Origin: an uncultured Myxococcales bacterium | GTDB taxonomy: Bacteria; Myxococcota_A; Polyangia; Nannocystales; Nannocystaceae | Assembly (NCBI GenBank): GCA_902826865.1 | Contig: CADEGN010000031.1 | Coordinates: 1 to 38,670 of the forward strand | Reading direction: 5' to 3' | DNA length: 38,670 nucleotides | In this document: one piece after another, positions 19,053-26,758 of the stretch | Position numbering within the stretch: position 1 is the first letter of the stretch | Layout: every line of letters starts with the position of its first letter | The notes under the pieces: generated by a model | What the model saw: only the letters and a program-made list of their open reading frames with translations | What the model was told of the DNA's origin: nothing | Database searches by the model: none | Position numbers and translations under genes: made by a program

Positions 19053-20422
19053 GGTACGCGCTTCTCCTCGGTGCATGTCTGCGCGCCTCGTTGCCCTGTT
19101 CGCTGGCCTGGCTCAGCGCGTGCCATTCAGCATTCGAATGCGAAGCCGACAGTTGGTGCACGCGCGCGGGCGAGCAGGGACGATGCGACCAGGGGTACTG
19201 CAGCTTCATGGCCGACAGTTGCCCGTCGGGTTATGCGTGGGGGCCGTTTGCCGCCGCGGGGTTGGTTGGGCGCTGCGTCCCACCGATCGAGGGTGGGTCG
19301 TCGAGCAGTGCGTCGAGTGGCGATGCCAGCGGCGACACGGCCGGTCGCGTGCCGGCGGACGCCTGTCCGGCGCAGCCGCCCTGCACTTTGTATGTGGCGA
19401 TGGATGGCCTTGATGACGCAGCGGGGACCATCGATGCGCCCGTCGCGACGGTCCAGCGGGCGATTGATCTCTTCGTACCTGGAGAGAGCGACGCTATCTG
19501 CGTCGCACCCGGGCAGTATACCGAGTCCGTGCTCTTTGCGAAGTCAGGCACCGCGGAGAAACCGATCGTGCTCCGCGCGACGGGCAACGGCGCGCAGCTC
19601 ATTGGCGACGTTGAGATCAAGTTCCAATGGGGGCAGCCGGTGGGCTACATCGTCGTTGAAGGCTTCGACATCAGCGGTAGTAATGCACAATGTATCTACG
19701 TTCACGGGGCGCACGACGTCGTTCTGCGCCGCAACGTGATCCACGGCTGTGCAAACGGAGCCATCCGTGGCCGGATACGTGACTCCGTGCTCGATGGCAA
19801 TCGCTTCGAGGGACACGGCGACGCCGGGGTGGTCATCACGGGCACCAACATCAAGGTGCACAACAACGTTTTTGCGAATAACGCGGCCGCTGGGCTTGTA
19901 CTCGCCGGCGTGCCCTGGGTGCCCCCGGATCCCCAGAAGCCGGATCCGGATCCGCATCGTCTACCTGACGAACGTTGGAGCGGCGCAAGCGGTTTCGAGG
20001 TGTCCAACAACGTCTTCTTGCGCAACAAGACGGAGGCTGTCAGGGTCGCCGACGTGGCTGCCGAGGACGACACGATTCAGAATAATATCTTCTTCGAGAA
20101 CTCTGAGCCCGCCGAAGGTGTATCCGGGCCGAATGGGATCTTCTTTTCACAGTCCGGCGACGGCCATATCGTGCGTTCGAACCTGTACGCTGGAACCGCA
20201 CTTCCGATCGTAACCGCCGGCGAAGCGGACCGTTACGTCGAAACCGATCCCCTGCTGACCGATCCCCGCTTTGTCGACGCGGACGCGCTTCATTTTCATC
20301 TGCGGGATGATTCGCCCGCTATCGACTACGGCATCCTCGATCTTGCACCGGACCACGACATCTCATGCCGGCCGCGGCCGCTCGGCGAAGGCGTCGATCT
20401 CGGTGTTTACGAAGTGCGGTAG
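19049..20422 (+). CDS. Right-handed beta-helix lipoprotein
   Basis: A 457-residue exported protein started at ATG 19049, which overlaps the TPR gene stop (ATGA). The signal peptide ends LSAC (Cys25), followed by a Cys-rich knot of about 60 residues and a Ser/Gly linker. From about residue 110 the chain matches parallel beta-helix proteins of the pectate-lyase superfold: a start motif DGLDDAAGTIDAPVATVQRAI, then coils such as IVVEGFDISGSNAQCIYVHGA, VVLRRNVIHG, IKVHNNVFANNAAAGLVL, FEVSNNVFLRNKTEAVRV and IQNNIFFEN. No pectate-lyase catalytic residues are evident; a surface-binding or polysaccharide role is possible. Last gene of the FHA/kinase operon, so it may be its envelope output or sensor. 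Confidence 0.87.
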   Translation: MRYALLLGACLRASLPCSLAWLSACHSAFECEADSWCTRAGEQGRCDQGYCSFMADSCPSGYAWGPFAAAGLVGRCVPPIEGGSSSSASSGDASGDTAGRVPADACPAQPPCTLYVAMDGLDDAAGTIDAPVATVQRAIDLFVPGESDAICVAPGQYTESVLFAKSGTAEKPIVLRATGNGAQLIGDVEIKFQWGQPVGYIVVEGFDISGSNAQCIYVHGAHDVVLRRNVIHGCANGAIRGRIRDSVLDGNRFEGHGDAGVVITGTNIKVHNNVFANNAAAGLVLAGVPWVPPDPQKPDPDPHRLPDERWSGASGFEVSNNVFLRNKTEAVRVADVAAEDDTIQNNIFFENSEPAEGVSGPNGIFFSQSGDGHIVRSNLYAGTALPIVTAGEADRYVETDPLLTDPRFVDADALHFHLRDDSPAIDYGILDLAPDHDISCRPRPLGEGVDLGVYEVR

Positions 20423-20431
20423 ATGAGTGCC

Positions 20432-20449
20432 GGGGAGTCGCGGGTCCCC
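20432..20449. terminator. Small hairpin between convergent genes
   Basis: GGGGA-N8-TCCCC lies 10 bp after the beta-helix gene stop, in the 80-bp gap to the convergent TPR gene. The stem is short and there is no T-tract, so this is weak. Confidence 0.25.
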
Positions 20450-20502
20450 TGCTCGTCAGTCCCAGTCTATCTATCCGCCGCCCGAGGGCCGGTCGATCCT
20501 CG

Positions 20503-22362
20503 TCAGGCGGACTGCACTCCGGGGTTTGCGGCGGACGCGTAGAGTACCGTGCGTTGATCGTCGAAGCTGTCGAGTCGGCCCGAGGGCGGGATCACCAGCG
20601 GCTTGATGGCGGATGGTCGCGCGAGGTCGGGTGTGCCCGAGTTTGATGGCTTCGCACCCGAGGACTTTGCGGACGCGGGCTGGTTCGCGGAGGCAGAGAA
20701 CGCCGCGGAAGCCGAGGGCTTCGCGGTCGCGGGCGGATTCGCAGTCGCGGGTGGTTTTGCAGTCGCGGGCAGCTTCGCGGTCACAGGCAGCTTCGCGGTC
20801 GCAGGCAGCTTCGCGGTCGCCGGCGGCTTCGCGGTCATCGGCGGCCTCGCTGTTGCGAGCGGCGTCACGGTCGCGGACGGCTTCGCGGTCGCGAGCGGTT
20901 TGGCGGTCGCGGGCAGCGTGGCGGTCGCGGACGGCTTCGCCACCGCGGGCGGTTTGGCGGTCGCAGGCGGTTTGGCGGTCGCAGGCGGTTTCGTGGTCGC
21001 AGGCGGTTTCGCGGTCGCAGGCGGTCTTGCGGTCGCAAGCGGTTTCGCGGTCGCCGGCAGCTTCGCGGCCGCAAACGGTGTCGCGGCCGCGGAAGCCCTC
21101 GCGGTGGCTGTCGACGCCGTGGCAGCTGAACGCCCCGGCCTCGCGGGCTTTGCTGGCGCAGCGGGTCTCGGTGACGCGACGGGTGCTGCAGCAGCCGGAC
21201 GTGTGCTGCTCACGGTTCGCGCAGTCGGTGGGGACCCGGCGACCTGGGCAGGACGCGTACCACTCGAGGTGGCAACACGCGTCGGTTGAACGACCGGCGT
21301 CGCCCTCGTCGGAGTCCGCGTGACGGCTCGGATGGTGGGCTGCGAGATCTTCGGTGAACTCGCCGCCACGGTAGACGGCCGCGGAGAAGGGGCGGCGGCC
21401 GGGCGCGGATTGGTCACAGACGCCCCGGAAGGCTTGGCCGCGGCCGCGCGTCCCACGGCCGGCTTGGCCGCCGGGGTCGCGCGTGCGCTTCTCAATCGCT
21501 CAGCCAGTGACCGACCTTGGGCGTCGAAGAAGCGTGGCACGGCGACTTGTGGCCCGGTGGCGGGCGACGGAACCGAGGCTGCCGCGGACCGAAGGGCGGC
21601 CGGTGCCGGGGTGACGATGCTCGCGTGGCGGGCGCTTCCGTTGACGATCGGCGATCGGCGGACAGAGGTCAGATCGACCTGCTCTGACGGCTGATCCAGC
21701 AGGAACTGTAGCGCGCGAAGGTCGATGCTTGAGCTAAACGAGGGCTGCTCGATCTCCAGTTCGAAGTCGTCCTCCGATGCGGGCGGCGCAAATGTGAAGG
21801 GCGGCGGGTCGAGCCGCACGAACGGCGACCCGTCGGGCGTGATGAGCCGGGTATCGCAGACCATCGTTCCTTCGCGGTCGAGGACCGGTGCCAACGGCAT
21901 GCCCGCCTCAGCGGCGCCGTCGGAGTCCCAACCGCGCATGAACTCGAGCACAGCGTTCGCCTCCTCGGCGCGTCCTGTTGCGAGGTACGCCAGGGCAAGC
22001 CAGTCGAGCCGCGACCGAGCTGCCTGCACGCGACCGAGCGACGCCTCAAGATCGGCGACGTCGACGTGGAGCTCGATCGCGTCCGATCTCACGCCGAGCG
22101 CGTAGCCGTAGCACATGAGCGCGGCGTCCCCTTCGTTCCGCGCTCGATAGAGCTCGGCCGCGCGCACCCAGTGTTCGTGGGCCTCGGCGTAGGAGCCGCG
22201 CCCATAGGCGCACTGACCGAGCCCAGCGTGAGCGATGGGCTCATTGGCGTCGAGTTGAAGGACGGCGCGATAGGCCCCCGCCGCTTCGGCCAGCCGCCCA
22301 GCTCCGAAGTGATCAGCCGCGCGCGCGAGGGGTCGTGAGGTGGGAGGGGGCACCACAGTCAT
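20503..22362 (-). CDS. TPR protein with PATAKP repeat tail
   Basis: A 619-residue cytoplasmic protein started at ATG 22362, with GAGGTGA about five bases upstream; the longer frame adds an unlikely leader. Residues 1-150 hold TPR-like helices (AADHFGAGRLAEAAGAYRAVL, AHAGLGQCAYGRGSYAEAHEHW, ADLEASLGRVQAARSRL, LAYLATGRAEEANAVLEFM). Residues about 150-300 are mixed and contain DDFELEIEQPSFSSSIDLRAL. The remainder is Ala/Pro/Lys/Ser/Thr rich, with 20 hexapeptide units of the KPPATA type, then a conserved-looking acidic end LDSFDDQRTVLYA. The repeat resembles the basic KPAA tails of AlgP and histone-H1-like proteins, so nucleic-acid or polyphosphate binding is possible; that is inference. Confidence 0.78.
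   Translation of the reverse strand: MTVVPPPTSRPLARAADHFGAGRLAEAAGAYRAVLQLDANEPIAHAGLGQCAYGRGSYAEAHEHWVRAAELYRARNEGDAALMCYGYALGVRSDAIELHVDVADLEASLGRVQAARSRLDWLALAYLATGRAEEANAVLEFMRGWDSDGAAEAGMPLAPVLDREGTMVCDTRLITPDGSPFVRLDPPPFTFAPPASEDDFELEIEQPSFSSSIDLRALQFLLDQPSEQVDLTSVRRSPIVNGSARHASIVTPAPAALRSAAASVPSPATGPQVAVPRFFDAQGRSLAERLRSARATPAAKPAVGRAAAAKPSGASVTNPRPAAAPSPRPSTVAASSPKISQPTIRAVTRTPTRATPVVQPTRVATSSGTRPAQVAGSPPTARTVSSTRPAAAAPVASPRPAAPAKPARPGRSAATASTATARASAAATPFAAAKLPATAKPLATARPPATAKPPATTKPPATAKPPATAKPPAVAKPSATATLPATAKPLATAKPSATVTPLATARPPMTAKPPATAKLPATAKLPVTAKLPATAKPPATANPPATAKPSASAAFSASANQPASAKSSGAKPSNSGTPDLARPSAIKPLVIPPSGRLDSFDDQRTVLYASAANPGVQSA
20704..21063. repeat. 18-bp degenerate tandem repeat (KPPATA units)
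   Basis: Twenty consecutive 18-bp units encode hexapeptides KPPATA, KLPATA, KPLATA, RPPATA and variants on the minus strand. The units differ by scattered substitutions, suggesting an old expansion. Being in frame, unit loss or gain would change the tail length only. Confidence 0.88.
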
Positions 22363-22490
22363 GGGGATCACCTCGTGGATCTGCGCGTTCTCGGGGAGCC
22401 GACGGTGTGCGCGAGAATGGTCGGCTGGGTTACGGCCGAGGCATGCGAGCGAAGCGCACGTCCCATTGCAGCTCGGGTCGCTTCGGGCCG

Positions 22491-22769
22491 ATGGAACCCG
22501 TCGCCATGTCCGCACGGCCCGCCGAACTGACCCATGTACAAGAGTGCCAACGGCTGTCCCTTGGTTCAGAGCTTCGCCTTCGCGACCTGCCCCACCTCAT
22601 GCAAGCCATCCAGGACGCGATTTGGTCGGGGTGCCGCCGCGTCGAACTGGACGGGAGCGGCCTGCGGTTCATGACGGAGGGCGCGCGGCGCCTCTTGGTC
22701 ACGGCGACGCACCGGGCCAGCGAACGGGACGTCCATCTCGTCTTGGTAGGTTGTTCGCCTTTCGCGTAG
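22491..22769 (+). CDS. Small STAS-like domain protein
   Basis: A 92-residue protein that looks like a stand-alone STAS domain (anti-sigma antagonist fold): strand LSLGSELRLRDLPHLMQAIQDAI, then CRRVELDGSGLRFMTEGARRLLVTATHRA and the final strand VHLVLVGCSPFA. In SpoIIAA-type proteins the phosphorylated serine lies in a D-S-S-G loop; here the equivalent is M-T-E-G, so the serine is missing and a threonine is the only candidate. The start is uncertain: ATG 22491, ATG 22506 and ATG 22443 are all in frame. No anti-sigma kinase is encoded beside it. It diverges from the TPR gene and converges with the UbiB gene. Confidence 0.55.
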   Translation: MEPVAMSARPAELTHVQECQRLSLGSELRLRDLPHLMQAIQDAIWSGCRRVELDGSGLRFMTEGARRLLVTATHRASERDVHLVLVGCSPFA

Positions 22770-22833
22770 CAGCCCATGGAAACCCGTGAACGCGCCCTCG
22801 GCCCGAACGGCGGTTCGCAGGGCTTGGCCCCAT

Positions 22834-24138
22834 TCAACGCGGCTGCAGATGCGGATCGAGCAGCTGCCGGAACCGCCCGCGCGCGCGTAGCCGTCGCAGC
22901 GTGCCGTAGTGGCCGACCACGACCCGGTCGAGAAAGACCAGCTCCGCGGCCGGTTGGAACGAGCCGACGTGCTTGGCCAAAAACGTGGGCACGTGGCGAA
23001 GCGCGTCCTGGTGCAAGTTCGCGTCCGCGTAGTCGAAGACCTGGTCGTCGAGGAACGGCCGGGCGAGGATATCGCGCCAGAGCTTGTAGTACTCCGGGGA
23101 GACCTTCGGACCCTCGAGGTTGCGCGCGCCGAGCCGCACCAAGCCGGTTTCCACGCCGTCGTAATCCTCGGCCAATCCCGCACGAATTGTGTCGCGGTAG
23201 GCCGCAACCACGGGCGGATCAAGCCGCTTGACGCATCCGAAGTCGTAATAGACGAGCGATCCATCGCGGCGAAAGGCGAAATTCGCGGGGTTAGGATCGG
23301 CGTGGATGACCTCGAGGGAGAAGATCTGATCGCACACCGTTGAGAAGAGCAGCGCCGCCAGACGATCGCGGAGGTCTTGCGGGTAGCTGCCGACATCGTC
23401 GATGTGGTCGCCCGGCTCGTAGATGAGAGTGAGGATGCGCTGGGAGCTTCGCTCTCCTACGACCTCGGGGACCACCACCTTGGGATCGTCACGGTAGTGA
23501 TCGGCGAAAAACCGGACATTGTCGGCCTCTTTGCAGTAGTCCAGCTCCTCGTGCAGGCGTTGGCGGATCTCGGTGAACACGCCATCTAAGGCCTGGCGCT
23601 TTACTTTCATCAATCCGCTGGCCAAAAATGCGAGTTTGAGGTGCGCGAGGTCCGAATCGACGGCTTCGTCGACGCCCGGATATTGGACCTTCACCACAAC
23701 TTCGCGGCCATCATCGGTGCGGGCACGGTGAACTTGGCCGATGGATGCCGCGGCAAACGGGATGCGATCAAAACGCTGAAATAGGGCCTCGGGCGGCCTT
23801 CCGAGCTCACGCTCGACTTGGTCGGCGATCACGTCATAGGGCATCGGTGGCGCTTCACGCTGCAACGACGCCAGCGCCTCGGCCAGTTCACGCGGCAGGA
23901 TGTCACGCGCGATCGAGGCCATCTGCCCGACCTTCATCACCGCGCCCTTGAGGTCGCCGAGGGTCTTGGCGATGCGCTCGCCGCTGCGCCGGTGGACCGT
24001 GGCGCGCTCGCGCTCCGCATCCTCGTCCGACTGGAATACCGACTTGATCCGCGACCTCGCGTAGTCGCCCGCCACGTGGGCAGTCATGCTTGCAAGGCGC
24101 CACAGCCGACGGCCGCGGGTGGCGGGGCGCTCCGACAT
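22834..24138 (-). CDS. ABC1/UbiB family atypical kinase
   Basis: A 434-residue protein-kinase-like protein of the UbiB/ADCK family, which supports ubiquinone or other isoprenoid lipid metabolism through ATPase activity. All family motifs are present: KVGQ (69-72) in the K-x-G-Q loop, the Ala-rich loop AAASIGQVHRA (129-139) in place of a Gly-rich loop, Lys150, EELD (197-200), HADPNPANF (279-287) and DFG (299-301). The C-terminal helix, which in many relatives inserts into the membrane, is not strongly hydrophobic here. Start ATG 24138 lies six bases after the stop of the small lipoprotein gene, so the two are cotranscribed. Which isoprenoid pathway it serves cannot be told from this window. 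Confidence 0.92.
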   Translation of the reverse strand: MSERPATRGRRLWRLASMTAHVAGDYARSRIKSVFQSDEDAERERATVHRRSGERIAKTLGDLKGAVMKVGQMASIARDILPRELAEALASLQREAPPMPYDVIADQVERELGRPPEALFQRFDRIPFAAASIGQVHRARTDDGREVVVKVQYPGVDEAVDSDLAHLKLAFLASGLMKVKRQALDGVFTEIRQRLHEELDYCKEADNVRFFADHYRDDPKVVVPEVVGERSSQRILTLIYEPGDHIDDVGSYPQDLRDRLAALLFSTVCDQIFSLEVIHADPNPANFAFRRDGSLVYYDFGCVKRLDPPVVAAYRDTIRAGLAEDYDGVETGLVRLGARNLEGPKVSPEYYKLWRDILARPFLDDQVFDYADANLHQDALRHVPTFLAKHVGSFQPAAELVFLDRVVVGHYGTLRRLRARGRFRQLLDPHLQPR

Positions 24139-24144
24139 CGCTGC

Positions 24145-24507
24145 TCAGCCGCCCTTGTCGCTGTCGCCAGGCTTCGCGGTTGTCTGCGGCAGGCGACCGC
24201 CCTGGGGGCCCTCGCCCACGCGGGCATCACGAGGCTTCGTCGGCTCGGGCTTCTTGGTATCGACCGGACCTTCGTTCACGTGAAATCCCGGCGGTTCGGG
24301 AGGAGGTTCTTCGCGTGGTTCGAGGTCGTCAAACTCGTCGAGCTCTTCGGGATCGTCGTCGATCAACGGGTCTCGAGCCTTGCGTTCCGCGGGCGGTCGT
24401 TCGCCCGCTTTGCTGGCCGCACCCGGATCGTTCTGGGTGCGCGACGTGCAGCTGCCGAGCCCCAGCAGGGTTGTGCCGACGGCAAACGTCAGTGAACGGC
24501 CCGCCAC
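24145..24507 (-). CDS. Small Pro/Glu-rich lipoprotein
   Basis: A 120-residue lipoprotein beginning at GTG 24507. The signal peptide MAGRSLTFAVGTTLLGLGSC carries the lipobox LGSC (Cys20). The mature chain is low-complexity: an acidic run (DDDPEELDEFDDLEPREE) followed by Pro/Lys/Gly-rich sequence, without a fold that I can name. It ends six bases before the UbiB-like gene, so it is the first gene of a two-gene unit. Its role is unknown; it may be an envelope tether. Confidence 0.7.
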   Translation of the reverse strand: MAGRSLTFAVGTTLLGLGSCTSRTQNDPGAASKAGERPPAERKARDPLIDDDPEELDEFDDLEPREEPPPEPPGFHVNEGPVDTKKPEPTKPRDARVGEGPQGGRLPQTTAKPGDSDKGG

Positions 24508-24801
24508 GTCCTGAACTCCGCCACCCAGCGTCGGGCAACGACCGTGGTGGCGTCAACCGCCGAAATAGCAGCGGCCTCGCCGCCGCGCGGCGGGCCTACC
24601 TATGCGTGCGGGCAGACTCGCCTGGCGCCGCGTCGGCCGCCGGCCTTACGCCTGTCCGCGCGTCGTCACACGCGTAGCCGGCCAATGCCATACGCGGTGG
24701 CCTCACGCCTGCCCGCGCGTCGTCGCATGCGTGGCCGGCCAATGTCGTACGCGGTGGCCGAGGTCTCGTGCGCGCACTCGAGTGCGTCGGCACCGCGAGG
24801 A
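24508..24801. other. Intergenic gap with a duplicated 55-bp segment
   Basis: No gene is supported here. The stretch lies after the vWA gene and before the small lipoprotein gene. It contains two near-identical segments (24648-24702 and 24705-24759) and a GC-rich inverted repeat near 24567-24590 around CGCCGC-CGC-GCGGCG. Short open frames through it are made by the repeats and are not credible genes. Confidence 0.6.
24648..24759. repeat. Two 55-bp direct repeats (57-bp period)
   Basis: The segment starting acgcctgtccgcgcgtcgtc at 24648 recurs from 24705 with a few base changes. Each copy contains GCCGGCC, which in the second copy is part of the palindrome TGGCCGGCCA at 24732-24741. The repeats lie wholly outside genes. 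Confidence 0.85.
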
Positions 24802-25986
24802 TCAGCTGCCGGGTGCGCGCGGGGGGGCACCCTTGCTGGCCTTGGTCTTCTTGCCCTTGGGAGCGCCGCCGATCCGCACGCTTCCCGAAGCTTCGGCATC
24901 GCCACCTCCACGCGCGCGCCGAGGCCGCGAGCGCTTGCGGCCCTTGCGATCGTCGTCGCTCGGCGGAGGCACGACTTTCTCGAGGCTGAACTTGGGCTCG
25001 CGCTTCGGATCGCACTGGGGAGGCGGTCCGAACGTGTCGGCGTTGAATTCCCACTCGAGAAAGCCGCTGCCGCGCTTGCGACCCTTTTCGTCGCGTTCGA
25101 TCGCTTCGATGCGCACCTGATGGCCGCCCTTGCGCGCGGGTGTGCAGTACGACAGCAAGTAGAACCGCTTCGTGTGGTCCTCGATGCGCTTGGCCACGCG
25201 CTCGAACGCGTCGCGCACCGCACCTGGGTCTGAGGCGAGCTCGGTGCCGTCGCGCCCGATGTTGTCGAGACCGGACTTCTCAAGTTCGGCACCCACGCCA
25301 ATCGTGTAGATCTCGTAGTGTGCGTACGCATCGCGCTCGATCGCTTCGAGCATCGCATCGCGGGTGACTCGACCGGCGCGATCGGTGCCGTCGGTGAAAA
25401 CGACGAGGGTGCCGAATTTTAGCGGCCGTTTGTCTTTCGCCAGGGATTCTTGAAGCTCTTCGAGCGCGAGCGGCACTGCTCCGTGCAGGTTGGTTGACGG
25501 GTCCTTCGGCTTGTACCCACGCAGGCCCTCGAGCCCACCGTCGACCGATCCGCTGGCCTCTGTGAACGGCACCACCGAGTGGAGTTTCTCGTCGCCGTCG
25601 AAGGCGTAGACGCCGACTTTCTGGGTCTTGCCGACGCGCTCGCTAAACATCGAGGCTGCATCGACCAACAGGTCGGCCTGGCCCGACTCGGTTACGCTGC
25701 CGCTCATGTCGAGCAGCAACAACGTGTACATCACCGCGGCGACTTCAGGGTTCTGGATGACCTGCTGGCTCTCGTAGGCGGATACCAGTGAGTCATCCTC
25801 GTAGATCTGGAAGTTGTCGGCCTGCAAACCGGCGATTGGCTCATCTCCGCGCTCGACCGTGAAAAAGACCCAGACGTTGTTGGGTTTGGCCTGCTCGGAG
25901 TTGAGCCGCGTGACCGTGAGGTTGTTGCTGCATCCAGCGACAGCCAAACTCGAGGCGAGAACCAACGGTATGAAACGCGGTCGCAT
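24802..25986 (-). CDS. von Willebrand factor A domain lipoprotein
   Basis: A 394-residue lipoprotein: the signal peptide ends AVAGC (Cys19). A short beta domain (about 35-75, VWVFFTVERGDEPIAGLQADNF) precedes the vWA domain (about 85-270). The metal-ion-dependent adhesion site is complete: DMSGS at 93-97 (D-x-S-x-S), Thr165 in the DPSTNLHGA loop, and DGTD at 199-202. Such domains bind protein or matrix partners through a divalent metal. The C-terminal 60 residues are very basic and low complexity (KGRKRSRPRRARGG). The gene starts six bases after the outer-membrane-like gene, so the two are cotranscribed. Confidence 0.92.
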   Translation of the reverse strand: MRPRFIPLVLASSLAVAGCSNNLTVTRLNSEQAKPNNVWVFFTVERGDEPIAGLQADNFQIYEDDSLVSAYESQQVIQNPEVAAVMYTLLLLDMSGSVTESGQADLLVDAASMFSERVGKTQKVGVYAFDGDEKLHSVVPFTEASGSVDGGLEGLRGYKPKDPSTNLHGAVPLALEELQESLAKDKRPLKFGTLVVFTDGTDRAGRVTRDAMLEAIERDAYAHYEIYTIGVGAELEKSGLDNIGRDGTELASDPGAVRDAFERVAKRIEDHTKRFYLLSYCTPARKGGHQVRIEAIERDEKGRKRGSGFLEWEFNADTFGPPPQCDPKREPKFSLEKVVPPPSDDDRKGRKRSRPRRARGGGDAEASGSVRIGGAPKGKKTKASKGAPPRAPGS

Positions 25987-25992
25987 GCGGAG

Positions 25993-26559
25993 TTAGAAGT
26001 AATACCGGATCTTCACACTGAAGTCGCCATGCGGAGGATCCCAGTGGATGACATAGGGCGACCATCCACCTTCAACGACCGTGTCGATGGGTACCTTCAT
26101 CCAATGGAAGAACAACCCGACTGGTGCGCGCACGATCATGCCCGCTCCACCGTGACCGTACCGACAATCGTCGGGACCGGGTTGCCGTCGGCAGAAGCGA
26201 TCATTCCCGATGTAGTACGAGTGACCGTGGTAGTAGTAGTGACCGCTCCAGAAGGCGATGCCAAGGCCAGCGCCCAGGTACAGGCCGAAGTCCATAACCT
26301 TGTTGGAGACGAACGGACGAAAGTGAAAGAGGTAGTTGCCGTGGAGGATGCCGTTGCCGTGATGCATCGGCGCCCAGCCGAAATCGATCTGGAGCGCGTG
26401 TTGAGGGTGGAAGAACACCTTCAGCGAAGGACCGAACGGATCACCCATCCCGCCACCGAGGCCGACCCGGGGCTTGGCCTCCGAGCGGGTCGCGAAGCCC
26501 GCAAGGAGGGCAAAACAAACGACAAAGACAGCACGTTGAACCCACCGGGTTTTCCGCAT
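25993..26559 (-). CDS. Probable outer-membrane beta-barrel protein
   Basis: A 188-residue exported protein started at ATG 26559, where a clear signal peptide begins (MRKTRWVQRAVFVVCFALLAGFA, cleavage near RSEA-KP). The mature chain alternates short amphipathic strands with Gly-rich turns (VGLGGGMGDPFGPSLKVFF, LQIDFGWAPMHHG, MDFGLYLGAGLGIAFW, APVGLFFHWMKVPID) and ends in the aromatic VKIRYYF, as beta-barrels do. A loop rich in His and Tyr (GHYYYHGHSYYIGNDRFC) stands out and could bind metal. It precedes the vWA lipoprotein by six bases, so the two may work together at the outer membrane. Family not identified. Confidence 0.75.
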   Translation of the reverse strand: MRKTRWVQRAVFVVCFALLAGFATRSEAKPRVGLGGGMGDPFGPSLKVFFHPQHALQIDFGWAPMHHGNGILHGNYLFHFRPFVSNKVMDFGLYLGAGLGIAFWSGHYYYHGHSYYIGNDRFCRRQPGPDDCRYGHGGAGMIVRAPVGLFFHWMKVPIDTVVEGGWSPYVIHWDPPHGDFSVKIRYYF

Positions 26560-26758
26560 GCGGCGCGTTCGACCGATCCGCCTTCGTTGCGTTCCAACCT
26601 GAGTGCGGGTGACTGAGGCGTCACTGAGGTGTCGTGGCGCACGTTCCGATCGGAGGCGCGACGCAATCATGCTTGCAGGGTGGAGCAAAGCCCGCTGGCT
26701 GGCAAGCGCCGTGTCCGCCCTGTCGCCGCAGTGATCATGCGCGCAGCGTTGCCGACAC

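Noticed and set aside
24648..24759. CRISPR or attachment-site reading of the two 55-bp repeats
   Set aside because: Only two copies, two bases between them, and no integrase, cas or phage gene nearby.
26609..26624. GTGAC-N6-GTCAC palindrome as operator of the barrel/vWA unit
   Set aside because: Arms of five bases are common by chance in this composition, and no promoter elements accompany it.
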